NCBI GenBank assembly: GCA_030512335.1
Contig: JAULSU010000006.1
Span: 3,906,001 to 3,970,000, forward strand
Reading direction: 5' to 3'
Origin: Immersiella caudata
Lineage: Eukaryota > Ascomycota > Sordariomycetes > Sordariales > Lasiosphaeriaceae
Length of the DNA stretch: 64,000 nucleotides
Part shown: positions 1-10,486 of the stretch, piece after piece
How the letters are laid out: each line of letters begins with the position of its first letter
How positions within the stretch are numbered: position 1 is the first letter of the stretch
Notes under the pieces: model-generated
Seen by the model: only the letters and a program-made list of their open reading frames with translations
What the model was told of the DNA's origin: nothing
Databases searched by the model: none
Translations under genes and position numbers: made by a program

Positions 1-426
1 ATTTCCGGGCCTAGATTTCAGCTACTCGAAAACATCGGACGTACTTCTCTCGCCGGGACAACCGGATAAACACACGTGGATTCAACGTGGTGCTGCTGCA
101 ACGGGTAGCCAAGACGCCAAGCGCAGTCCTTCCGGTACTTGACTTCGGCCACCGCTGGTGGATTTCCTTACAGTTCAGGGTATAGCAGCTTGGCGTTCAT
201 ATGGCTCAATAAACCCACCTCCCTTCCATGCGACGGCGCTGGGAAATCCAAGAATCTTGGGCCTTTACGCCCAATATCCGGGTTCACTCCCCAACCAACT
301 AATCAAGGGGCAAACTTGCGGGGTTCAAATGTGCCGTGCGTGCATATAAGATAAACCTCCGACCCGTGTTTTCCCATTCCAGCTGTGTGGATTTCATCAT
401 CATCTTGCATTGCAACAAACTGCAAA
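1..426. other. No gene recognised; 5' flank of the SnoaL-like gene
   Basis: I see no convincing coding exon here. A TATA-like stretch (gcatataagata) lies near 341-352, about 75 nt before the ATG of the next gene, so the right part is probably its promoter and 5' UTR. The short ORFs in this stretch overlap one another and carry no recognisable domain. Confidence 0.5.
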
Positions 427-1008
427 ATGAAGTTCCAGGCCCTTCTCCTCGCCGCCATCACGGCCCCCCTGGCCCTCGCAGCTCCCAGCGCCACCGTCGA
501 CACCCCCACCAAGATCCTCGACGAGCGCCAGGGATGCCGCGTCACCACGCCCGCGCCATGCGCTTACATTTCGCCGCCCCCGACCGAGGAGGAGACGGCG
601 GCGCGCCATGCCCTCTTCTTTGATGCCTTTATCCTCAAGAAGAACCTGAGCGAGGCCTTCAAGTACATTGACAACGTTTACACGGTAACTCTTCTTAAAA
701 TTTCCCATAAATTCATGATCGGAGGTCTAATAAAGACAGAACCACAACCCCATGGCGAGAACCGGAGGCCCAAAGGAGGCCCTCAACATCCTCGGCGGCA
801 TCTGGTGCAACCAGAACTTCCGGAACGGCAAGTCGGCCTTCAGGGGAGACATGGGCTATGTTGCCTACAACAACATTGTGGACCGCTTCCGCTGGAAGGA
901 CGGCTGCATCACCGAGCACGTGAGTATCCCTTGTCCCCCTCCAAGGGGGTTGATAACTGACAGCAGCAGTGGGACTCTGGCGAGAGGTGGCCTTCGTGGG
1001 CAAACTAA
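427..1008 (+). CDS. Secreted SnoaL-like (NTF2-fold) protein, 3 exons
   Basis: The model is exons 427-684, 740-919 and 970-1008, about 158 aa. Intron 1 (685-739) runs from GTAACT to CAG with a CTAAT branch motif. Intron 2 starts at 920 with GTGAGT; its acceptor is one of three in-phase CAGs (963, 966 or 969), and 969 gives the natural join EH-WDS. Residues 1-18 are a signal peptide (MKFQ, hydrophobic core, cleavage near ALAAPS). The mature part has the SnoaL-like pattern: helical FKYIDNVYT, then NHNPMA followed by a GGPKEALNIL helix, and a basic strand VDRFRWKDG ending in ITEHWD. Known members of this fold are polyketide cyclases and small binding or isomerase domains; the substrate here is unknown. 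Export is inferred from the signal peptide. The C-terminus (SGERWPSWAN) is short for the family. Confidence 0.75.
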
Positions 1009-1137
1009 GTTGAACCCTGTGAAAATGGGTCGATTCGCAAATCATGACAGCCGCTGTAGATCCGTACTCGTTTCAGCAAGTTTCAATGCGTTGAAGATTA
1101 TCTTATTACTCTTGGTCTGCGTGCATGTGGATGGCCA

Positions 1138-4100
1138 TCACTTCTCCGCATCAGCACGCCCCTCGCCCCACTGGAAGTCAATCCCATACCATCTGTCCGC
1201 CCCTTGGTCGCTGTTGCCATCTCCCCCTTGTCCCGGCGGTTCCTTAACGCCCCACCATCCCATCCCAAACAAGCCTTCCCGGAACACCTCCAACTCGTTT
1301 CTCTCCTGCTTCGTCATCCACTCCGCTCCATGCGGAATGCGTCTCAACAAGTCAGATCCCGCTAGCAAACTTGCCGCGGCACCGATGCTGCACGGATTCT
1401 TGGGCAGGAGCCTCCTCAGATGCCGATGCGTCATATAAGACAGCATAACGCACACGAACATGACAGCCAACAGGCCCTCTAGGATTCTTGTCGATATGGC
1501 ACTCTGATACAGGCGAGAGCGGCCCGCGTTCGGCGTGGTCACTGCGCCCGTGAAGGTCTGCGCGTCCTCCCCCGCGGCAAGGTCGAGGCTTTCGCGGCCA
1601 TTGTTGAGGAATTGGGCCATGACTGCGCGAAAGGTCCGCTCCACCGCATCCTTGAGATTCCCAACATTCTCGGGGCCAGCTAGCTCTGCAATCGGGGTGC
1701 CATTGCGTCCGTAAACTGCCAGACCAAAGAGGCCACCGCTCTCAAACGATGTATCAAGGCCGGCGGGGTTGGCAAAGACCATCATGCTAAAACTGTGGAT
1801 GAATTCCGGGCTGCTAATGTTGATAGAGGGGACGACCTTTGGGGCCGAGCCTGGGTGGACAATAACCGGGGGCGGCGAGGATGGAGAACGGTCAGCGTCT
1901 AGTTCCCATTCCGGAATTGTGAAACTCGCCGACACCAGAACCTCTTCGGCATACGGACTACAGACAAGATTTGAAACTTGGTCCACGACGTAGTCCGTTG
2001 TGTGCCCGAACGAGACAAGCACACTTGGGCACTCGGGCTTGTAGTAGCTGATTATCGAGGATAGCGACTGAAGGGATATCATTGTCCCAAAGTAGCCGTT
2101 GCCGAGGAAGATGCCATCAGTGTTTGGGTTCTCAAAGCTGTCCCCCACCTTTTTGTAATTCGTCCCGATAAAGCCACGGCCCCCGCAGTCTGGGTCTGCT
2201 TCCGTCGCGAATGTTACCGTGCAGTTGAAGTTGCCCCGGATGGCTGGGAGAGCATCGAACTTGACCCGGCGCGCCAGTCCCTTTTCCGTGGAATCGAATC
2301 CATCGATACCGGTAAGCTGTGGCATGACAAGATCTTTATATGTCCATCTAGAATACCAACGGTTAGTCCGAAGCAGGTATCATCACTAGGAAACCAAAAG
2401 GATTGCTTACAAAGGGTCAGAAAGGTTGCTGGCAAGGGCCAAGTTGGCGAAACTGAGACCATTGCTTTGGTTGATGGCCGCAACATTGAATGAGTCGACT
2501 CGTTGAAACATAGCCGTTGTGCTCGTCATCGACGGCCTGGTAGAAAGCAACCCACTGGCGACAATAGTAAGAAATGGCGTCAACATGGAAGCCAATGCTG
2601 GCGCCGCGATACCCCACTGTTTCTTTCTGGCAGCCCTCCAGAGGGACAGAATGGCGAGTGTATGAAGATAGTTCTCGGTCATGGTGGTCTCGGCTGGCGC
2701 CCTTCCCCTCCACAAACTAGAATACGGACCGAGCAGCTTGGTGGTATAGCTGAATGCTGTTAACCACAGGCCCAAGCCAACCATGGTGGCCGTTGGGATG
2801 TAGGTCCACGCATAGTACACTGCGTTGGAGCTGTCGTCGATTTCCACCAGTCCGCCATCTCGCTCTGAGCGTCGGTAAAGCAGTTCGAGGGTGACCACCA
2901 AAGCTGGAAGGGCCAGAACGAGGAGCACCTGACCCGGGATGGTTACAGCGAATGGCTGGTATAGCCCTTCCTTTGCCTTGTTTCGGAAGAGACCTCCCAT
3001 GCTGCAAAAGAATTTTCGCCAACTAGAGTGGCGTTCGGTCGAGTCCCCCATCTCCGCTTCGGGCCTGACCTCAGACAAGAGCGGGTTGGCCTCCTCGGTT
3101 GTAGCGCTCTCGATACGAAAGACGGGTTGACCCTCATCGCTGACGATATTGGTTCGGAACTCGACCTTTTGCAATCGGTTGCCCAAAGCCTTCTCACTGG
3201 TTTTTCCAGCTCCATCAAGATTAGACAGTGCCGGCCCACTCCTGGCCAGGACTGCGGCCAGGCCGGCGAGAGTTGAAGTATCACATGAGGTACCAGCCTT
3301 TGACGACACGACGAGGAGGTATCCTGCGATAAGGCATAGCAGCAACAACATCGATTCCAACAGCGCAAAGGATGCGGTAGACACGATCAGTCTGTTCTCT
3401 ACCGCTGTTGTCGTCCCGGCGAGCGGTTCTTCTGCTGCTTGCCTGAGGTATTGGTCTGCCACTTGAGCTGTCACAAGACCAAAGACTTCTGAAAGGGCGG
3501 CCACTCTGTCCTCTGCATGGCCTTTGGAGACGACTGTTTGGATCAACGGCTCCAATCCCGTCCTGGTTTCGCCACCGCGGCTACCGTAATCTCCTTGAAA
3601 GATGGCATCCGATGACTCGACGGCGCTTCGCACGAACTCGGTCAAAACGTCCCAGGCCGTGATGCCGTCAAGTACTCTTCCATCGGACTCGGGGCTCCCC
3701 AGAAAGGCTACCGTGGGCAAAACGTCGCCGTTAGCTCGTCTGCTGAGCTCCACCCTCCCTTTTCGGATCGAATAGCTGGGAACGCAGACAACCCCCAAGT
3801 CAGGGATCAGGGGGTCTGATGAGTGTCCTCGATGACCCCAGAGTGCCACGAATCGATCGATGGCCGCTGCATTGTCGGTTGGCGTGCTGGTATTCCCGCA
3901 CGAGCTACCGTTGAAGGAAAAGAGTTTGGGCCCAGTAATCTCTAGGTACAGCGGGTTGGGGCATGACGGCACCCGCAATGTGAATGAGCTTCCAACAAAT
4001 ACGGCTGCCCCCACGCCATCGTTGTTCGTCTTGGAGGGTTTGTGCGGGAGCGTGTTCTTCCCATAAGTCAGCTCGCCTTCCGTGGAGATTATGGCGACTT

Positions 4101-4930
4101 CGCAATCCAGCTTCGCCTCAAAAACATCGACAATGGCGCTCATGGTCTCGTAGGGGTGCCCTACGACTCGAGTTAGTAAGAAGACGAAGTCGGAGCACAC
4201 TTCCTCGAGACATACCGTCATATGGCTCAAAGCTCTGAATAGCGTGCCGATCATAGGTGCCAGCCGGAAAGGAAATATTCGCAGCCAAGATTCCATAAGT
4301 ATTCATTGCTGGTCGCGACCCCGCCTGGGGAAGTTTCGGAACTGTGAAGGCATCCCTGATAACCAGCTTGGCATTCTCCTTGTGGGTCCGGATCGTGGAT
4401 GAGACAAGGAGACCGCTGGACGCGACGGTTGCGACAATGATGACAAATGTGGCGGCGGTGCCAGAAAATGCCAACCAGTGCCGCCGGCGGAGGGAGGCAA
4501 AAAGTGTGAGAATGTTCAGGCGTTCGATGTAGTCGAGAAGCAAACTCTCTTTTGCGGGACGGAACTTTGTTGCCATGAGCACCCACGGCTCCACCTGCTT
4601 TGCGCGGTACTCAACCGGGGCCCAGATGGCGGCGAGGAAGGTAAACGCAGCCGTTGGACCGTACACCCAAAGGTAGTACCAGTTGGGGTTGGCGCTTGCT
4701 AGACCTTGATCTCGGTTCGAGATGCCGAAGAGAATGGCGAAAGCCAGCATCAAGAGGACGAATATGACGATGAAGACAACAAGGGTCGGCCTTCGAAGGA
4801 AGAAGGGCGTCCATAGTTTCGGTCGATGCGCGTGGGTTCTCGTGTCGTGTCGAGGGCTCGCGTTGGCAGCGAGGGCCGAAAATCTCCAGCCCGGCTCGCC
4901 AGTCGACCTCAGGGCAGAAGGGGCTGTCAT
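1138..4930 (-). CDS. DUF3433 multi-pass membrane protein, 3 exons
   Basis: On the minus strand the exons are 4930-4216, 4160-2411 and 2347-1138, giving 3675 nt and 1224 aa. Intron 1 (4215-4161, GTATGT to TAG) and intron 2 (2410-2348, GTAAGC to TAG, CTAAC branch) both restore the frame exactly. The N-terminal half has the DUF3433 hallmarks: a WTPFFLRRP segment leading into a long TM helix (about residues 55-75), a second TM with VYGPTAAFTFLAAIWAPVEYR, the motif KQVEPWVLM, and a third TM after RRRHWLAF. The pattern repeats in the middle (Pro-rich linker, PFAVTIPGQVLLVLALPAL TM, YSSLWRGRAP, KKQWGIAAPA), so two DUF3433 units are present. The extracellular loops carry Cys and N-glycosylation sequons (NISS, NGSS). 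A last TM (ISTRILEGLLAVMFVCV) precedes a basic tail. Function is unknown for the family; a plasma-membrane or wall role is only inference. Confidence 0.85.
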
Positions 4931-6465
4931 GGTGGCATTGGTCCAAGCGATAGAATGCTCGATTGCTGGTTGTGACGAGTTCTAGAGAAACCCATGGTGC
5001 CCCAAGGAAATATAGCGGGGCGCGCCGCTCCTTTGCCGCATGCTGATCAACGGGCGTACAGCGGCTACGTCGGCAAGCGACCGCATTGAGAGTGGTGGTA
5101 TTTTCGGCCAGCTGCATCTAGGAAGCGACTGCGCCCAGGTCTGCCTGGGATCAGCCACAGCTTGCTGACCAATCATCGATATTTGGGGCCGAAACACAAC
5201 CCCAAACGGCTTGCTGGTTCGCCGATCGGACTCGTCATCCGACCTGTTGTGCAATCATTGGCTACGAGTCCGAGCCAGCTGTAACAGGTTTTGCACAGCG
5301 CCGTTATAGCAGAGCTGAAGCACGAGTTTGTGTCCAAGTTATCGCAACCCAAACAGCTTATGAACGCGACCTTGATGCCTTCGACGTGCGACATGGCAGC
5401 GCTTCGCTCGCGTAACGATCGAGGCGGTGGGCTCTGTTCAGCCCGAAAGCAACGATTCTCGTTTAGACTGAGTGAAATTGGTGGCTGGGACGGGGTGCGC
5501 AGACTGGACAAACTGGTCAAGGTCAGCACAAGTTCCATGCAGCGGGATTCAGCAAGAAACCACACCAACCACCGGAGATTGCGTTCGTTTGCAGTAGTTT
5601 GCGTGTTGCGCGAAATGGCGCTGCCACCGTTGACGACACTTCGTCGCAGTTGCATTGGGGGGTCCAAGAGAGCAGTGGAAACCGTGAGGATGGCGATGCG
5701 AATGGCGAAAGTTGCAGCGAACGGCGATGGTGAGAAGAGCAAGAAGTTGCACGGATTTTCCGTTCTTCGATTGCAAATTGCCGAAGCTAAATCGAAGGTC
5801 AAGCTGCAGGTCCATTGACACGGCAGGTACAATGGACAACCGCGCTTCTTGCAGACGAGCCCAATCGGATCCACAATTCAGGGGCAATGACATCAACCCA
5901 ACATCGATGTGCCAAATAAAGCCATGCAGTTCGCTTTAGTCAATACAGACACGATGAAAGGGTTCAGAGATTGTCATTTCCATCGACAGTACCCCCATTC
6001 CGACCAGAAACCGTGATACCCGCAGCTGCAGAGGTCTTGTTCTCAGGGGTTAGCAACGTGCAGTCCTTGCAAATTGCCATTCACGCAGCCATGAAGTCAA
6101 AAAAATCCAAAGACATTCAAGATGCCTCAAATTCTAAAAACACACCTTGTGCCACTCATTCTTGGTTATCTCCAACTCCCCCACCGCCTATCATCGCTAC
6201 ACATTACCGGCCTCTCTAACAGCATACCACAGGATTAGGCTAAGTAAGGTGAGGTCTGCGCTACCCTTGCGTACCGCGTCCATATTGCTTCATCCGGCCT
6301 AAATTGCACCCCTCGGTCGAGCCCGGAAAAGCTCCGCACTCCAGGCTCCCCTAAACGCTTCGTGAGTAGAATATATTCTCCGCATTCTCCAACCACCACG
6401 AGAAGTATCGCCACTATAGCCATACACCCCATTTTCTCCTCTCCGAGAGCTCCTCTCTCATCATA
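4931..6465. other. No gene recognised (intergenic, about 1.5 kb)
   Basis: Two long overlapping ORFs lie here on opposite strands (5173-5874 minus, 5291-5818 plus). Neither has a recognisable domain, codon pattern or supporting intron structure. The right end (about 6240-6465) is pyrimidine-rich (tctcctctccgag) before the next ATG, as in fungal promoters and 5' UTRs. I cannot support a gene in this stretch. Confidence 0.5.
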
Positions 6466-7101
6466 ATGCTTTTCTTTCCCTTCCTGCTCGGCCTAGCCGC
6501 CGCAACCCCTACACTGCTTCCCCTCAGCGACTCCTGCACCCCCGCCTCCTTCACCAACATAACCCACTTCACCCTCCTCACCTACAAAATCGAGACCGTC
6601 ACGTCCGCCCGCGAGAATGGCATACAAGGCCCCACACAGACCCTCGCTACATTTGCCGTGAAGAACCCCGGGTCGGGAGATACCTACGTGTTGAACCGCA
6701 TCCCTATTTCCACGGGGGGCGGGGTGTGGAGCACGTGCATTGCGGGGGAGACGCCGTTGCCGGGGGAGTTGAAGAGGTGTATGTATCTATTGGAGCGGAG
6801 GAAGGATGGGCGGGTGGGTTTTCGGTTTCAGTGGATTTGTAGTGGGAGTGGGACGCCGTGAGTTTCCCTGTTGGTTTTTTCTGTTTTGAGTTAAGCTAGT
6901 GTAAGTACAAAGAAGAGGGTTAACTTTGATCAAAATAGGCTGCTTTTTGATGCGACGATTATTGGAAGCATGCCAACGGAGGTGTGTGCACCGGTGACGG
7001 GGGCGGATGGGGTGACTCAGCTGTGTGAGTTGGATGCAAAGGAGGTGGAGTTGCCGGTGGCAAATATTTACTGGGAGGATGCTCAAAGCTGGGCAGGTTA
7101 G
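6466..7101 (+). CDS. Small secreted cysteine-containing protein, 2 exons
   Basis: The exons are 6466-6857 and 6939-7101 (555 nt, 184 aa). The intron 6858-6938 starts GTGAGT, ends AAATAG and rejoins the split codon as TP-LLFDA. Residues 1-14 form a signal peptide (MLFFPFLLGLAAATP). The mature protein has six cysteines: SDSC near residue 23, STC and KRC near 90-105, WIC near 126, then TEVC and TQLC in exon 2, an even number consistent with disulphides. There is one N-glycosylation sequon (NIT). The length and layout resemble the many uncharacterised secreted proteins of ascomycetes, some of which are effectors. I do not recognise a named family and assign no function. Confidence 0.7.
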
Positions 7102-7223
7102 GTAGAGTTGAGAAGATGATTAGGTGTACAAGGGTTATCTGTCAATCTAGAAAAAAATTTACAAGCCATTGCACCCCTTGCTGAAGTCTCTGCGGCATAG
7201 AAAATGGTGTGACATGCCAGAGC

Positions 7224-8432
7224 TCACATCTTGACCCAGTCGTCGCCATCAGCTTCCTCCGCAGGATCTGGCCTGTCTCCCTCCTGGTGCTCGTTTTCCT
7301 ACGCATATGTCACTTCCTCCAAACCTAACTCCACCAAGCCTTCGACTCTCGTGTTTTCTGCCCTGAACTCTGCCTTTGCTTCGCGCCGAAGTCGTTGCAA
7401 CTCAGCCACGCTTCCCGCGGCCTTTAAATCCTTGTCATACTGCGTCCACTTCTCATGGACGAGTTCTCTTCTAGACTTCTCCGCCTTCGTCCGCCTAAAA
7501 CGGGCGCCCATGGCCTTTTCAGCCTCGACCAGGGGGCGGGTTATCTCAACATCTCCTCCTCGTCTTTCATAGTCCATGACAAGCAATGCAAGAAGAGCTC
7601 ACATCATTTGGTTTGCGTCATTCGCGGTGGTGTGCGCGCGGTCTCCGTTAGTGTCAGTACTTCCGAATTACTCCAGAATGCTGTAGACTCTCCGGTACTT
7701 GGTGTGTGGCTCGTCCCCAAAGGCCTGTTGACCAACCTTGCCGAGGCTGACCATGATGACATCGGACGAGACAGCAAGGCCAACGGAAGGTAGCATCCGA
7801 ATGTAGATATCCATATATTGGGAAATCACGATGACGTTGCGGCCGGCGACCAGGAAGGATTGCACCGCCTTCTTCAAGGGCACCACCACCTCTGAGGGAC
7901 TGCCAACCATCTGCCACTGCGGTGAAGTCCTTGAGCTAGGTGAGCGGAAGGCGAACCATTGAAAATTCTCGTAGGTGAACTCGGGGTGACCACAGATGAC
8001 TTGATAGGTTTCGCGCATCGCGTCGTAAGACCCATCCAGAACCTCTCTGGTATCCAGAACGGTGAAGCCGAGCTCGCGGTCGTGTTCTCGGCTGATCAGT
8101 GGCACATGGCGTTTCATGGGTGTTCGGATGTCGGCATAGTCGAGGGAAATGATGATGGCATCTTTGATCAGGTTGGTGTCCTCGTCGAGATGGAAGATAC
8201 TGCGGAGAAGTTCCAACGGGTTCGGCTCCAGTCTCTCTTTTGGTGTGGGCATCAGCTCGTCCCCTCTCGAAATCCAGTCTTCTCTCTCGGATTCTGACGC
8301 TGAGGCTTCTGAGACCGCGCTCGAGATTTCTTCTCTCTTAGGTTTTGTCTTCGAGTCCTGCTTCCAGAATCCGAAGAGGGCGCCAAACCCGGTCTTTCGG
8401 CTGGCGTCGCTCGTATACTGTCCGATCTTCAT
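7224..8432 (-). pseudogene. Gfd2/YDR514C-like (RNase H-fold) gene with three in-frame nonsense codons
   Basis: One frame reads from ATG 8432 to TGA at 7226-7224 (402 codons). It is interrupted only by TAA at 7670-7668, TGA at 7601-7599 and TAG at 7301-7299. Protein similarity continues across all three. Before the first stop come KDAIIISLDYADI, the LGFTVLDTRE strand and the EPHTKYRRVYSILE segment. Between the first two is HTTANDANQMM, like the HNAGNDA motif of these domains. After them come ALLALLVMDYE, a coiled basic/acidic tail and a natural acidic end, DGDDWVKM. Each stop is one C-to-T step from a sense codon (CAA, CGA, CAG). I found no intron that removes a stop and keeps frame. Known relatives are nuclear-export or nucleic-acid-associated proteins, and the family call is moderate. 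If expressed, the product would be about 254 aa ending at the first stop. Confidence 0.65.
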
Positions 8433-9712
8433 TTGACGTCTGAGCAACTTGAAATACTTGTGGTTAGGTAGGTATCTCCGGCGCGAAGGTGCGCGATGTG
8501 TTTTTCGTCAAGTTTGAGCAAGGCAAGGGTGCTTCAAGTTGTGCGTTGGGGCTTGAGTGAGGTTGACGAGTTGAAGGAACGAAGGGGATTGTCCAACCAT
8601 GGGATCTGCTCAAATATATATACTTCGCCTTTTTTGAAAAGAAAAAAAAAACCTTTGGGTCTCGCACCTGCCATGATTCCGCACCACAAAACCTGATCGA
8701 ACCCATCTACGCCTCAACGGCCAGCAATGTTTGCCCAAACTCAAAAGGCAAGAGCGCCTAGCAACCTTGCCGGTACCGCTGCACTGAACCATATGGCTGG
8801 AAGGCCCAGTTACCTACCCTATTTTTCGTCTTTAAAGTTGCAAGCACGGAAATAAAGTGATGCGAGCATCCAGATGATCTTCTTCCCTGGCCAAGAGACA
8901 TTCTCAAACACTTGACACCACCAAATTCACCACGGTCGACAAAGTTCTCAACTCCAACTCTCTCCAGAGTTCACTGCCCAGCGCGGCACAGGAACAGTGA
9001 CTCAGTCCATTCCACCTCGGTTACGCGAACCTAACCCCATCTGCCAGCACACGCCGCCCATGGAAAGGCCTCGCTTGCTCCAGCCGATGTAGCGAAGTGC
9101 GAAGAAGCTTGAAGTTTCGTCCATATCCCCTTTATTCAGTCATATAGACGCTACTAGAGTTTCCTCACTGAAAATGCCTTGCAAGTCGGGAGTATGGTGC
9201 GGCGCAGCAGCCGAGTCGGGTCGAAGTAGATCCCAGTTGAAGCAGGCGCTCCGGGCCCGCCCTAGAAGGTTACGATCTAGGTTCCAACACTAGCGGATCG
9301 GGAGCTTTTGACCCAGACCTGCTACACCGGCATACACAGAGAGAATAAGCCTCTTCTTGCTCAAAGAGTCAATTCGGCGCTTTCAAAAATGTCCACGCCG
9401 GAAACCCGCGGAGACTCCCGAGTTCCCACGGCTGGCAGGAACAGCCCAACGCACAACGTTGACCCAAGCCACCGGAATTCACAGCTAAACCAATCGCGCA
9501 TCCGGAGCATTTGTTCCGCACGGCTCAGAAAGGGTGGAGATCTCGGCCAAGAAGCACCCAAATCGTCGCTTGGCACCGTACCTCAACTTCGATCCCAAAC
9601 CCAACTTCGCCATCGTCATCACGAACCACTCCACCTTCCCGCCTCCTGAAACAAAAAAAAGCAAAAAAAAAAACCAACTCACCCCGCATTCTCCCCCTCA
9701 AACGACAAGAAA
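8433..9712. other. No gene recognised (intergenic, about 1.3 kb)
   Basis: Only short, overlapping ORFs without domains are present. The stretch lies between the divergent starts of the Gfd2-like pseudogene and the GNAT gene, so it holds both promoters. Two A-rich runs (around 8640 and 9650-9672) flank it; the second lies about 40 nt before the GNAT ATG. Confidence 0.5.
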
Positions 9713-10219
9713 ATGCCAACCTGGCGCCCCATGACTCCCTCCGACATCCCCCACCTCCTCCCCATCGCCAACAAAATCCATGCAGCCCTCCCCGAAAGCC
9801 CCGCCATCTTCACTGAGCGACTCCAACTCTTCCCAGACGGCTGTCTCATCCTATCCGATGAGTCCACCGGCAAAGTAGGCGGTTACGCCATGTCACATCC
9901 CATTCGCAATGGTCAACCGCCTGATTTGGATAGTGTATTGGGATGTATCCCGGAGGATGCGGATCGGTATTATATACATGACGTTGCCCTATTGCAGGAG
10001 TTTAGAGGGAAGGGGGCGGCGGGGCGGGGAATTAGGAAGCTGTTGGGGGTTGCGGAGAGGCTCGGGTATAATACGACTTGTTTGGTGTCGGTTTATGGGA
10101 CAGCGGGGTTTTGGAGCCGGTTTGGTTTTGAGGTTGTGGATGTTGGGGAGGTCTTGGCGGAGAAGCTCAGGGGGTATGGGGATGATGCTACTTTTATGGT
10201 GAGGAGGAATCTACCGTAA
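9713..10219 (+). CDS. GNAT-family N-acetyltransferase, single exon
   Basis: This is an uninterrupted 168-aa reading frame, a normal length for a stand-alone GNAT domain. The N-terminus MPTWRPMTPSDIPHLLPIA is the classic first strand and helix. GGYAMSHP forms the central strand, and YYIHDVALLQEFRGKGAAGRGI is motif A with the acetyl-CoA pyrophosphate loop (R/Q-x-x-G-x-G/A pattern, here FRGKGAAGRGI). It is followed by a helix and CLVSVYGTAGFWSRFGF, the usual motif B end (Y..A..FW.R.GF). It should transfer an acetyl group from acetyl-CoA to an unknown small molecule or peptide amine. There is no signal peptide, so it is probably cytosolic. An A-rich leader directly precedes the ATG. Confidence 0.85.
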   Translation: MPTWRPMTPSDIPHLLPIANKIHAALPESPAIFTERLQLFPDGCLILSDESTGKVGGYAMSHPIRNGQPPDLDSVLGCIPEDADRYYIHDVALLQEFRGKGAAGRGIRKLLGVAERLGYNTTCLVSVYGTAGFWSRFGFEVVDVGEVLAEKLRGYGDDATFMVRRNLP

Positions 10220-10486
10220 TAGGCAGGATGGCTGAAGTGATGCCCGAAGAACAAGTGTACAACACCTTGGGCTGGAAATGTTGACTCGATATTGTGAACC
10301 CTCTTTATAGTTACATGTCAGAAATTGGGCATGCTTCAGTAGCCCCCATCAAACCTCCTGTTTATTACTTTATAGTTCATTGTAATGATACTATTGTGGC
10401 CGAAACAAACATTGTCCAACACAACCACCAAGCCCACTCAAACCTTCGTCTCTTCGATCCCAGCATCAGAACTTCCCAACATTTGC

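Noticed and set aside
5173..5874. 233-aa minus frame overlapping a 175-aa plus frame
   Set aside because: Both are long, but neither shows a domain, signal, splice context or biased composition, and they overlap antiparallel.
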